The notes under the pieces: model-generated
What the model was told of the DNA's origin: nothing
The model's input: only the letters and a program-made list of their open reading frames with translations
Database searches by the model: none
In this document: positions 7,488 to 15,082 of the stretch, one piece after another
How positions within the stretch are numbered: the stretch's first letter is position 1
Layout of the letters: each line of letters starts with the position of its first letter
Assembly: GCA_050292445.1 (NCBI GenBank)
Contig: JBNKLQ010000073.1
Span: forward strand, 1-23,410
DNA from: Leptofilum sp050292445
GTDB lineage: Bacteria; Chloroflexota; Anaerolineae; Promineifilales; Promineifilaceae
DNA: 23,410 nucleotides
Direction: 5' to 3'
Made by a program: the position numbers and the translations under genes

Positions 7488-8414
7488 TTAGCGGACAACA
7501 CCCTTGACGCGCAGGGTTTGCAGCACCAATTTTTCCCAAGGCAGGTCGGTGGTGAGAGGGATGTAATGGATGTGGCGGTTGGCGCAGTAAGTGGCGATTT
7601 CGGTTTGCCAACCTTGCAGCCGTTCACGGTACAGGTCCAGCGTGGTAGGGTCCAGAGTGATTTCGGCGTCGGCACCAGTTTCCACATCTACCAGCTTCAA
7701 ATCGCCACTGACGGGCGGTTCTACCTCGTCTGGGCTGAGCAGATGAATGAGGCCAACTTCAAAGCCGCGCGCTTGCAGGGTGTTCAGGCCGTCCTGGTAA
7801 CCGTTGGGGGAAAGCAGATCGCTGAGAACAAACAGCAGCCCAGGTCGTCGCCCACGCAGGGCGTAATTTTTGAGCGACTGGTTCAAGTCGGTGATGCCGC
7901 TACCGTTGCCCGTCTCCAAGAATTGCAGCAACCGCAGCGAGTTTTGCTGCCCGCGAAATGGCCCCCAGGTGTGGTCGCCACTGCTGCTAAGGAGGGTAAC
8001 GGCCGTTAAATCCCCCGCCGTCAAGCCAATGTGCCCGAGTGCCCCGGCCAGCCTCAAGGCATAAACCAGCTTGTTCTCTGACTGCTCACCGGCTAACTGA
8101 TTACTGATTACTGATGACGGATTACCGGTATCTGGCCAGTTCATTGAGGCGCTGGCATCAACAAGCAGATGCACGGCCAGATCTTCCTCTTCTTCAAGCA
8201 GCTTGATAAACGGCCGTTCCAACCGAGCGTACACATTCCAGTCCAACCGCCGCAGGTCGTCTCCTTTGGTGTAGTTGCGATAATCGGCAAACTCAATCGA
8301 GGTGCCCCGCTTGCTGCTGCGCCGGTCCCCCTTCATCACGCCCACGCGTACACGCTCGGCCACCAGGGTGAGCTGTTCCAGTTTGCGTAGGGTGGTTTCG
8401 TCAAAAATGGTCAT
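7488..8414 (-). CDS. DUF58-family VWA-like protein
   Basis: 308 residues. The DUF58 hallmark FADYRNYTKGDDLRRLDWNVYARL is at about 42-64, followed by the VWA-like core with MIDAS motif VDASASM (85-91). No membrane segment is evident, so it is probably cytoplasmic. DUF58 proteins are encoded next to MoxR AAA ATPases and are thought to act with them in maturing or regulating envelope or metal-dependent complexes. The MoxR gene lies upstream, separated by a hairpin repeat. Residues about 95-112, straight after the MIDAS motif, are an unusual insert (TGNPSSVISNQLAGEQ) whose DNA (8091-8128) matches a dispersed intergenic repeat family. ATG 8414 has no obvious ribosome site. Confidence 0.9.
   Translation of the reverse strand: MTIFDETTLRKLEQLTLVAERVRVGVMKGDRRSSKRGTSIEFADYRNYTKGDDLRRLDWNVYARLERPFIKLLEEEEDLAVHLLVDASASMNWPDTGNPSSVISNQLAGEQSENKLVYALRLAGALGHIGLTAGDLTAVTLLSSSGDHTWGPFRGQQNSLRLLQFLETGNGSGITDLNQSLKNYALRGRRPGLLFVLSDLLSPNGYQDGLNTLQARGFEVGLIHLLSPDEVEPPVSGDLKLVDVETGADAEITLDPTTLDLYRERLQGWQTEIATYCANRHIHYIPLTTDLPWEKLVLQTLRVKGVVR
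8091..8128. repeat. Dispersed repeat segment inside the DUF58 gene
   Basis: The coding strand reads CCGGTAATCCGTCATCAGTAATCAGTAATCAGTTAGCC when the line is assembled. It shares the 13-mer CAGTAATCAGTTA and the GGTAATC unit with the intergenic hairpin at 19020-19096. It stays in frame in the DUF58 gene and falls in a surface loop position. Confidence 0.55.
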
Positions 8415-8431
8415 GGTTGGTGGTTAGAAAA

Positions 8432-8520
8432 TTTGACGCAAAGGCGCAAAGGGGCAAAGGATGAAAAGAAAAGCAAAAGCCTCTTTGCCCCTTCCTAAAC
8501 TTTGCGTTCTTTGCGTCAAA
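8432..8520. repeat. Inverted repeat between moxR-like and DUF58 genes
   Basis: TTTGACGCAAAG (8432-8443) pairs perfectly with CTTTGCGTCAAA (8509-8520). Inner CGCAAAG and GGGGCAAAG units pair with CTTTGCG and CTTTGCCCC. The right arm ends one base before the MoxR stop. The same CGCAAAG family occurs at 20243-20320, and a relative at 21052-21121. Confidence 0.8.
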
Positions 8521-8521
8521 A

Positions 8522-9514
8522 TCATTCTTTAGAAACAGAAGCCAGCAAATCCGCCACCACGTCGTCGGTGCGAATGCCTTCTGCCTGGCCTTCAAAGTTG
8601 AGCAGGAGCCGGTGGCGCAGGGCGGCGGGGGCAACTTTGGCCACATCATCGAAACTGACGTTGAGACGGCCGTCTAGCAGCGCCGATATTTTCCCACCCA
8701 ACACCAGCGCCTGCGCCCCGCGCGGGCTGGAGCCGTAACGCACGTATTGATCCACCAGCGGTGCAGGACTGCTGCCCGGATGCGTGGCGACTACCAGCTG
8801 GCTGATGTACTGGCTCACGTGACTGGGAATGGGTACCTGCCGCGCCAGCGCCTGCATGGCGATGAGTCGCGCCCCATCGGCGGCCACGTCGGGTTCGGGG
8901 CTGCTTTTGCCCGTGGTGCGGGCCAAAATCTCCGTCAGTTCATCGGCGGAAGGGAAGGCGACGTTTATTTTGAAGAGGAAGCGGTCTAACTGCGCTTCTG
9001 GCAGCGGGTAGGTGCCTTCTTGCTCGATGGGGTTTTGTGTCGCCAAAACGAAAAAGGGCACTGGCAGTTGGTAGGTATGGTTGGCAACCGTCACCGTTTT
9101 TTCCTGCATTGCTTCAAGCATGGCCGACTGGGTTTTGGGTGTGGCCCGATTAATTTCGTCGGCCAGGATCAAATTGGCAAACACTGGCCCCTGTTGAAAG
9201 CGGAAGGCGCGGTGTCCATCTGCCTCTTCCATGATTTCTGTGCCGGTGATGTCGGCAGGCATCAGATCCGGTGTGAACTGGATGCGGCTGAATTCCAGGT
9301 GCAGCACCTGCCCCAGCGTGCGGATGAGCATCGTTTTGCCCAGCCCCGGCACGCCTTCCAGCAGCACGTGCCCGCCGCTGAGAATGCCCACCAGAACGTG
9401 CCGCACCACGTCAGTTTGCCCAACGATTACTTTGCCGACTTCAGATTCAATGTTTGCCGCTGTCTCACGGAATTCTGCTACCGAAAGTTCAGCCAATGCT
9501 GCTTCATCAATCAT
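8522..9514 (-). CDS. MoxR-family AAA+ ATPase
   Basis: 330 residues, the usual MoxR length. Walker A GVPGLGKT is at 54-61, Walker B ILADE at 116-120, sensor 1 ATQNP at 158-162 and the LPEAQLDRF motif at 171-179. A C-terminal helical lid follows, with SPRGAQAL and RHRLLLNFEGQAEG. MoxR ATPases are chaperone-like AAA+ machines that act with VWA-domain partners. Here a DUF58 gene follows and a BatA-like VWA gene lies 5 kb further on. AGAGG stands five bases before ATG 9514, which fixes the start. The DUF58 gene is 108 bases downstream, with a hairpin repeat between. Substrate unknown. Confidence 0.93.
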   Translation of the reverse strand: MIDEAALAELSVAEFRETAANIESEVGKVIVGQTDVVRHVLVGILSGGHVLLEGVPGLGKTMLIRTLGQVLHLEFSRIQFTPDLMPADITGTEIMEEADGHRAFRFQQGPVFANLILADEINRATPKTQSAMLEAMQEKTVTVANHTYQLPVPFFVLATQNPIEQEGTYPLPEAQLDRFLFKINVAFPSADELTEILARTTGKSSPEPDVAADGARLIAMQALARQVPIPSHVSQYISQLVVATHPGSSPAPLVDQYVRYGSSPRGAQALVLGGKISALLDGRLNVSFDDVAKVAPAALRHRLLLNFEGQAEGIRTDDVVADLLASVSKE

Positions 9515-9538
9515 AAAAACCTCTTGTCATTTTGTAGC

Positions 9539-9556
9539 CGAGGATTCCAATCCTCG
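9539..9556. repeat. Short perfect hairpin upstream of the MoxR gene
   Basis: CGAGGATT-CC-AATCCTCG: 8-bp perfect arms in the 64-base gap between the NTF2-like gene and the MoxR gene. It may be a weak terminator or attenuator. It lacks a U tract. Confidence 0.6.
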
Positions 9557-9578
9557 CTTTACGCGTTAATATTGTTTG

Positions 9579-10223
9579 TTAATCCACTGAGTATAGGCCA
9601 CCGTCCCCTGTAAAATACCACTCGCCGTCTAACTTTTCCAGGTTTAGAAAAATGCCTCCCGCCGGATGATACCATTGATTGGTTTTTGGGTCGGGTACGA
9701 TAATGGCCCGATTTTTGCCTTCAAGATGAACGGAATACGGTGACGAAACATCTTCAATATTCATCGCTTGTCCTAACCAGACATGTTGGCGGACATCTAG
9801 AGTTTTGTGTGCAAGATGATAGTCAGGATGCATAAACGTATTTGCTTCTGTTGTTTTGCCCCTTTTCACCAGCTCTATGAACTGCTGATAATTTTGTAGA
9901 ATTTGTTTTTGCTCATTGATCTGTACCATGCGTATGCTCGCCGTTATCAAAAATATCAGAGCGATCGGAGCTAAATGGATTGGAAACAGGTGCTTGATTT
10001 GCCGACGGGAAAAGTAAGCCTTTGAAAATACCAACACAATTGGCAAACTCATGTAAACAAGACGATTCCACGTTAGAAATGTCGCATTTCCTGAAAAATC
10101 AGTGTAAACGAAGGCGACCAAATAAGCCCCCAGGAAGGAGAGAATTGCAGCAACACTGACAAGGAAGATACCAACCAGAATAAAGCGAATAGAAGGTAGG
10201 TTTTTGACGTTTTCTTGGATCAT
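9579..10223 (-). CDS. Membrane protein with C-terminal NTF2-like domain, function unknown
   Basis: About 214 residues from ATG 10223 (MIQENVKNL). The frame is open back to 10310, but that part only translates the inverted repeat at 10255-10362, so I trimmed it. No strong ribosome site is seen at 10223. Three membrane segments are visible (FILVGIFLVSVAAILSFLGA, LVYMSLPIVLVFS, LAPIALIFLITASI). A C-terminal extracytoplasmic domain of about 110 residues follows (LVKRGKTTEANTFMHPDY, ending GEWYFTGDGGLYSVD), whose pattern suits an NTF2/SnoaL-like cone fold. That fold is an inference. The gene is AT-richer than the flanking genes, lacks ACGGCCGT, and splits the MoxR and DUF4175-like genes. Confidence 0.65.
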   Translation of the reverse strand: MIQENVKNLPSIRFILVGIFLVSVAAILSFLGAYLVAFVYTDFSGNATFLTWNRLVYMSLPIVLVFSKAYFSRRQIKHLFPIHLAPIALIFLITASIRMVQINEQKQILQNYQQFIELVKRGKTTEANTFMHPDYHLAHKTLDVRQHVWLGQAMNIEDVSSPYSVHLEGKNRAIIVPDPKTNQWYHPAGGIFLNLEKLDGEWYFTGDGGLYSVD

Positions 10224-10254
10224 GATGTTTGCACTGGAATTTTCAAAATACTTA

Positions 10255-10362
10255 CACTTGTCATTTCGAGCCGCTTTTTGGCGAGAAATCCCTCTAAACC
10301 TGGCAAACATCTGGCCTGCGAACGCGTTAGGGATTTCTCGGAGGACCTCGAAATGACAAGTG
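10255..10362. repeat. Long inverted repeat, MITE-like
   Basis: CACTTGTCATTTCGAG (10255-10270) pairs perfectly with CTCGAAATGACAAGTG (10347-10362). Inside, CGAGAAATCCCT (10282-10293) pairs with AGGGATTTCTCG (10329-10340). The unpaired parts differ, leaving internal bulges and a 35-base loop. The remainder of the gap (10224-10422) shows nothing else convincing. Confidence 0.8.
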
Positions 10363-10422
10363 ATGGTTGTGTTGTTTTGCCAGGTTCATGCTCCCCAGGT
10401 TTGGCACGCTAAGAATGCGCGG

Positions 10423-12066
10423 CTACGGTTCAAGGGATGAAAAATAGTCGCGAATGTACCCTTTGAGGCCGAGCGGGATGTAGTCGTCGGCGAGGGCTTC
10501 GTTGGCGGCGTTGCGGTAGTCGCCAAACACTTGCTCGTACGGCACGATGCTTTGCTCGTCGCCGAACTCGGTGGGGTTTTCGCTGAGCAGGCCACCGCAG
10601 GAGGCCGGATCGGCCAAACATTCGGCGGGCAGCTCCACGTCTTCACCCTCAAAGCCGCTCAAATCCACCAAATCGGGGGCAAACACATTTTCCGCGTGCC
10701 CACCGCCGGGGCCGGGTCCACCTTGGCCAACGCCCTGATTGCCACCTTGACCCTGCCCAGTGCCAGAACCTTGCCCGCTGCCTTCGCCAGAACCTTGTCC
10801 TTGACCCTGGCCCTGCCCTTGCCCCTGGCCGGAACCTTCACCCTGGCCTTGTCCTTGCCCTTGGCCACTGCCTTCGGCTTGTTCACCCTGGCCAGATTGA
10901 TTGCCCTGACCCGCCTGGGCCACTTCTTGCCGTCCTTCGCCCAGCTCGTTGGCGGCGGCGTTGGCCTGCCCGGCGGCGGCATTGCTCTGGGCGCGCTGCT
11001 GGAGGGTGCCTGCGGCTTGCCGCAGGGCTTGCTGGGCAGCGGCCACGTCGCCATTTTGCAGGGCTTCAGCGGCGGCGGCGAGTTCGTTGGCCAGTTCACT
11101 ATCCATATCTTGCAGGGAAGCGGCCGTTTCCGCCAAATCTTCCGCCAACTGGGCCAACTCATCCTCCGACAGCGTTGGCAGCGAGTCCGCCAACTGCGCT
11201 GCCGCTGCACCCGCCTGGGACAAATTGCCGTTTTGCAGATTTTGTCCCAGCGACTGGCTGTTCTGGTTTTCGGCCAGCGGCTGGCCAGCGTCTTGCAGCG
11301 ATTGTTGCAGATTGGATTGATCATTTTCCGCAGCCAGCTCGCGCAAATCGGCTTCTGCTTCGGACAGGGTGGCGACGGCTTCTTCCTGGCTTAGGCTGCC
11401 TTCTTCCAGCCCTTCCAGCGCGTTTTGGATCGGTTCCAGCAGCTCTTCTTCCTGCTCGTCGGTCAGCTCGGGATTTTGGATGATTTCTTCTTCTAGCGCT
11501 TCCAGGGCTTCTACCTGCTCCTCGATGCTTTCCTGAATGGCACGGGTTTTGAGCAGGGCTTCAGTTTGGGCGTTGGGCAGGAAGACGGCCGTTCCCAGCA
11601 AAATCACCGTCAATAAAATCACCAACCAATCCTGCCGGTTCACTTTGAAGGGTAACATTGCTTTTGTGTCCACGTGCTGTACGGCCGTTAGCGTATCGTT
11701 TAACTGTAAATTAGCGAACATGGGATTGGTTTCAATCTGCTGGGTGTGGATTTCAACGGCCGTACTGGCTCGCTCTTTCAGCAAAAACTGTCGGTCAGCA
11801 AACCGCGCCTGTTGTAACAAATCAAAGCGGCGCAGCAACAAAACAAACATCGCCACCAACAACCCGACCAGCCCCAAGCCACCAGCCACTAATCCCACTT
11901 CTTCATTTGTCAGCAGGGGGCGGAAGCGGGCGAGGGTAGCCACCATCACGCCCAGCAGTAGCCCAAGCAGCAGCCCACGTGGCAGCCACAACAGCCCGTC
12001 ACGCAATCGGCGACGGCCGTTCCACCACTTCAACTGCTGCTTGAGTTCCTCAAATCGTTCGTTCAT
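10423..12066 (-). CDS. DUF4175-like membrane protein with coiled coil and Gly/Gln-rich tail
   Basis: About 547 residues. Membrane segments are near 22-46 and 53-77, with a third near 148-167 (WLVILLTVILLGTAVFL). Between them lies a cytoplasmic or surface helical part. Residues about 175-390 are acidic, Gln/Ala-rich and coiled-coil-like (EEQVEALEALEEE, AAAQQALRQAAGTLQQRAQ). Residues about 397-443 are a GQG/GEGSG low-complexity run. A short conserved-looking C-terminal domain follows (EQVFGDYRNAANEALADDYIPLGLKGYIRDYF). This layout resembles DUF4175 proteins, often found with MoxR/DUF58/VWA and ABC genes. It probably forms a scaffold or structural piece of that module. ATG 12066 is taken over TTG 12069. 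Neither has a good ribosome site. Confidence 0.8.
   Translation of the reverse strand: MNERFEELKQQLKWWNGRRRLRDGLLWLPRGLLLGLLLGVMVATLARFRPLLTNEEVGLVAGGLGLVGLLVAMFVLLLRRFDLLQQARFADRQFLLKERASTAVEIHTQQIETNPMFANLQLNDTLTAVQHVDTKAMLPFKVNRQDWLVILLTVILLGTAVFLPNAQTEALLKTRAIQESIEEQVEALEALEEEIIQNPELTDEQEEELLEPIQNALEGLEEGSLSQEEAVATLSEAEADLRELAAENDQSNLQQSLQDAGQPLAENQNSQSLGQNLQNGNLSQAGAAAAQLADSLPTLSEDELAQLAEDLAETAASLQDMDSELANELAAAAEALQNGDVAAAQQALRQAAGTLQQRAQSNAAAGQANAAANELGEGRQEVAQAGQGNQSGQGEQAEGSGQGQGQGQGEGSGQGQGQGQGQGQGSGEGSGQGSGTGQGQGGNQGVGQGGPGPGGGHAENVFAPDLVDLSGFEGEDVELPAECLADPASCGGLLSENPTEFGDEQSIVPYEQVFGDYRNAANEALADDYIPLGLKGYIRDYFSSLEP
10738..10875. repeat. Low-complexity coding repeat (GQG units)
   Basis: Within the DUF4175-like gene, short units such as CCCTGGCC, CCTTGTCC and CCTTGCCC repeat irregularly, encoding Gly-Gln and Gly-Ser-Gly runs. 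This creates long false frames on the other strand and is prone to slippage. Confidence 0.75.
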
Positions 12067-12075
12067 CAATATTTT

Positions 12076-12140
12076 TTTGCCACAGAGGACACAGAGGTAA
12101 AAGAGAACCTCTCTAAATTCTCTGTGCGCTCTGTGGCAAA
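12076..12140. repeat. Inverted repeat, CCACAGAG family
   Basis: TTTGCCACAGAGGACACAGAG pairs with CTCTGTGCGCTCTGTGGCAAA with a central mismatch. It fills the gap between the second permease and the DUF4175-like gene. A partial relative lies at 19679-19717. Confidence 0.8.
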
Positions 12141-12141
12141 T

Positions 12142-13095
12142 TCACTGCGTGGCAATCTTCCGCACCCGGCGCACGCAGGCCCAGAAGAGGATAATCGCCA
12201 GCAAGCTGTACAAAATTAAAAAGAGCGGCCAGGGGGAAAAGAGCCAAATCGAGTGGCTGGTCCCCGAAGCTCCGCCCACACTGGTGGTAAAGTACCAGAG
12301 TGAGCCTTCTTGCACCAGCACCACGTCGCTAACGATGAGCGTGGCAGGCAAATTGGTAGACGCCAAAAACATCAGCGCATACATAAGAGCCGCTTCTACC
12401 TGCCAGCTCAAAATTGCGGCCCCAGCAAAAAACGGACTCAAAATCATGCTAAATAAACCAACAATCACGGGGATACCCACGGTCACAAACAGCGATCCAG
12501 CAAAAGTGACCACGCTGGAAGAGAGCGTGGTGCGCATTCGGGCAGAAGAATACAGACCCCACAAAGCAAAAACAATGGCTCCCACCAGGATAATTACCTG
12601 GGACAAAAATAGCTCAATAAACGCCACGCCACCCATCAAAAAGGCGATGGATTGCAGCGGGATGGCGGCAAAGATGAGCAGCAGCACGTAGCTTAGGGCA
12701 GAAACTAGCTTGCCTGCCACAAATGAGTTAGCCGACAGCAGCGTGGTGCGCAGCAAATCATAGGTTTGCCGCTCTTTTTCACCACTGATGGCCCCAGCAG
12801 TAAACGATGGTCCCACGAAGATGACCAGCATCACTTGCAAACCCAGCACCGAACTAAAGATTACCTTGCCCACATCGCGGGAATCTGGTCCATAAGGCCC
12901 GCCTGCAGATGAAGCAAAAGCGGAGTAAACCAGGGTGATAAAAGCGCTCATCACCAGCAAATGGATGGTGAGCACGACAAAAGCGCGCCGTCCGCGCATC
13001 CGGCTGCGCAGTTCTTTTACCGTTACCGGATTTTCCCGCAGCCGTTGGATGAAACTTTTCTTTTTGGCTAGTGGTTCTTGTACAAGTTCGGTCAT
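12142..13095 (-). CDS. ABC-2 type transporter permease
   Basis: 317 residues. The N terminus is a basic cytoplasmic segment (KKKSFIQRLRENPVTVKELRSRMRGRR), followed by about six membrane helices and a large extracytoplasmic loop (SAFASSAGGPYGPDSRDVGK) after the first. The segment SGEKERQTYDLLRTTLLS is the cytoplasmic coupling region typical of ABC-2/NatB-like permeases. GAGG stands four bases before ATG 13095. It is the third gene of the ATPase-permease-permease set and probably forms a heterodimeric membrane domain with the product of the preceding gene. Export substrate unknown. Confidence 0.9.
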   Translation of the reverse strand: MTELVQEPLAKKKSFIQRLRENPVTVKELRSRMRGRRAFVVLTIHLLVMSAFITLVYSAFASSAGGPYGPDSRDVGKVIFSSVLGLQVMLVIFVGPSFTAGAISGEKERQTYDLLRTTLLSANSFVAGKLVSALSYVLLLIFAAIPLQSIAFLMGGVAFIELFLSQVIILVGAIVFALWGLYSSARMRTTLSSSVVTFAGSLFVTVGIPVIVGLFSMILSPFFAGAAILSWQVEAALMYALMFLASTNLPATLIVSDVVLVQEGSLWYFTTSVGGASGTSHSIWLFSPWPLFLILYSLLAIILFWACVRRVRKIATQ

Positions 13096-13114
13096 AATGC
13101 CTCGGAAATGATTG

Positions 13115-13178
13115 TAATTGAGTAATTAGGTAACTGGGTAATTACGCTTCAATTACTGAATTACCCAATTACTCAAGA
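13115..13178. repeat. Imperfect inverted repeat, GAGTAATT family
   Basis: TTGAGTAATTAGGTAACTGGGTAATTA pairs imperfectly with CAATTACTGAATTACCCAATTACTCAAG. It fills the 77-base gap between the two permease genes. Its right end reaches into the last codons of the upstream permease gene. Confidence 0.7.
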
Positions 13179-14000
13179 TATGCTTAGCTTCTTGGCCTGC
13201 CGCACAATGCCCCACCAGAGGAAGAGGACGGCCGTTCCATACACAATCGCCGGTGACAAAATACTGCCGGTCAACATGCCACTGTCATTGACGCCCAACA
13301 GACTCCAGATGCCCAGCCAGATGCCATTATTGCTAAAAATCTTCATTAGCACCACGATGGTGTAGCTGCCCGCCAGGGCGTATGTTGAAGATCGCACCCA
13401 GGTAGACAGGTACATGCCAACGAAAGCGGCAAACAATACCTCGACCCACGGCCGTATCAATGCCCCCAGCCCGATGAAAAAGCCAGAAACGGCCGTGCCA
13501 CCTCCTACAAAACCCAGCACGCAAAACAACATTAAGGCCTGGAAGAGGCTCAAAACCGCCATGACACGCCAAATGCGCAAGCGTGATAATCCACCAAATA
13601 GCTTGGCCAGCAATATGGACGCAGTAGAATGGGGCGTCAGGCGCAGAATGTCCCAGGTACCCCGATCCTTTTCCATGCTGATGGTCGGGGCCGTCAAGGC
13701 TGGTGCCATAAACGAGCCATAAATTGTTAACATTGATAGCAGTGCGCCCGGTAAGCAAAGGGCGCACATAAAAATAATAAATTCTTCATTTTCTTCTGCT
13801 CCCCCTAGCAACACCGGATTTGCGCCCGCGCACAGGCCAAACAAAATGGCAGCCATCACTACAAACGGCGAATAACGGCGCAGCGTCTCGTAAAACGGAT
13901 TTGGGTGGCCCCAGTCACCTTTCTCGCGCAGGTAGATTGGGTTTTCATTCAACGAACGAACCCAGCGCCAGCCTGCCCGCAGTCGTGCCAGGGCTTTCAC
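13173..14000 (-). CDS. ABC-2 type transporter permease
   Basis: 275 residues with about six membrane helices. The cytoplasmic N terminus holds RSLNENPIYLREKGDWG, echoing the ENPVTVKELR segment of its partner permease. The coupling segment is TISMEKDRGTWDILRLTP. The start is GTG at 14000: the ATPase stop ends only one base earlier, so translation is coupled. No methionine fits better. With the ATPase and second permease it should build one ABC-2 exporter in the cytoplasmic membrane. It carries two ACGGCCGT motifs near the 3' half (13448, 13489) and one near the end (13228). Confidence 0.9.
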   Translation of the reverse strand: MKALARLRAGWRWVRSLNENPIYLREKGDWGHPNPFYETLRRYSPFVVMAAILFGLCAGANPVLLGGAEENEEFIIFMCALCLPGALLSMLTIYGSFMAPALTAPTISMEKDRGTWDILRLTPHSTASILLAKLFGGLSRLRIWRVMAVLSLFQALMLFCVLGFVGGGTAVSGFFIGLGALIRPWVEVLFAAFVGMYLSTWVRSSTYALAGSYTIVVLMKIFSNNGIWLGIWSLLGVNDSGMLTGSILSPAIVYGTAVLFLWWGIVRQAKKLSIS

Positions 14001-14001
14001 C

Positions 14002-14955
14002 TCAATTCACAATCCCTTTGGTTACTTGTAAAAAGACATCTTCCAAATCACCCGTCTCTTCCTGGAAGGCCACTACCCGGAAGTTGTTGGCGATCAAGCT
14101 GGCCAGTAAGTTGCTCAAGCTCTCATCGTCGCCGGTAAAATCAAAGCGCAGCGCATCGGAGGGAATATCTGCTTCCGTAGCTGTGATGATACTTTCGACT
14201 GCCTCGTGGCGCAGCAAAAATTCCTGCACTGGCGTCAGTTCGCCCAGCACACGAATCTGAATGAGGCGGTGGGTGCGCAGCTGGCGTTTCATCTCAGCCA
14301 TGTCACCATAAGCTACCAGGTTGCCTGCCTCCAAAATGGCGATGCTGGTGCAAATATCTGCCACCTCAGACAAAATGTGCGAAGAAAAGAAGATCGTTTT
14401 GCCCATCAGCTTTAGCTCACGCAGCAGTTCGCGCATCTCGATGCGAGCCCGTGGGTCCAGGCCACTGGCGGGTTCGTCTAGAATAAGCACCTGCGGATCG
14501 TGGGCCAGGGTGCGGGCCAGGCACAGCCGCTGCTTCATTCCTCGGCTCAGACTATCGACAAACGCATCTTTTTTGTGCCCCAAATCCACCAGCGCCAGTA
14601 AATCATCAATCATGCCCAGGCGGGTGGCGGGGGGGATGTCGTAGCAGGCGGCAAAAAAGTCGAGATATTCCCACACTTTCATATCATCGTACACGCCGAA
14701 AAAGTCTGGCATGTAGCCAATGTTGCGCCGCACGGCGCGCGGGTTGTCGATAACCGAGTCGCCAGCGACCCACGCTTTGCCGCCGCTGGGCTTGAGCAGC
14801 GTGGTAAGAATGCGCATGGTGGTGGTTTTGCCTGCACCGTTGGGGCCAATGAAGCCAAAAACTTCACCCTCATTGATGGTCAGCGATAGATCATTGAGGG
14901 CGGTCAGATCGCCATATTTTTTACTGAGCCCTTGAATCTCGATGATTGTTGACAT
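14002..14955 (-). CDS. ABC transporter ATP-binding protein
   Basis: 317 residues. Walker A GPNGAGKT is at 37-44, a Q-loop-like region NIGYMPDFFGVYDDM at about 78-92, signature LSRGMKQ at 136-142, Walker B VLILDEP at 156-162 with D-loop SGLDP, and the switch histidine in SSHIL. The roughly 100-residue C-terminal extension is typical of NatA/GldA/CcmA-like exporters (DUF4162-like). It energises the two permeases encoded immediately downstream. The gene order ATPase-permease-permease, one base then 77 bases apart, indicates one operon. No strong ribosome site is visible before ATG 14955. Confidence 0.94.
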   Translation of the reverse strand: MSTIIEIQGLSKKYGDLTALNDLSLTINEGEVFGFIGPNGAGKTTTMRILTTLLKPSGGKAWVAGDSVIDNPRAVRRNIGYMPDFFGVYDDMKVWEYLDFFAACYDIPPATRLGMIDDLLALVDLGHKKDAFVDSLSRGMKQRLCLARTLAHDPQVLILDEPASGLDPRARIEMRELLRELKLMGKTIFFSSHILSEVADICTSIAILEAGNLVAYGDMAEMKRQLRTHRLIQIRVLGELTPVQEFLLRHEAVESIITATEADIPSDALRFDFTGDDESLSNLLASLIANNFRVVAFQEETGDLEDVFLQVTKGIVN

Positions 14956-14979
14956 AATAGTTTCTCGAACCTCGAACCT

Positions 14980-15073
14980 AAACCTGACAGGTTTTCAAAG
15001 AAGCAGGTAGGCAAATGTATCTTGCAAGACGAATCAGCGAAAGGCTAAGTAGTGTTGTAAACCTGTCAGGTTT
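14980..15073. repeat. Perfect 15-bp inverted repeat made of near-palindromes
   Basis: AAACCTGACAGGTTT (14980-14994) is the exact reverse complement of AAACCTGTCAGGTTT (15059-15073), with 64 bases between. Each arm is itself a palindrome around one central base. It lies between the GATase-like gene and the ABC ATPase gene. Confidence 0.85.
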
Positions 15074-15082
15074 AATTAGCGT

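Noticed and set aside
7373..7687. Extended N terminus of the CarD gene
   Set aside because: It overlaps the DUF58 coding region and reads as a shadow. CarD similarity begins after 7372.
10531..11394. Long plus-strand open frame of 287 codons
   Set aside because: It is antisense to the DUF4175-like gene, low in complexity (Leu/Gly/Ala), and results from GC-rich repeat codons on the other strand.
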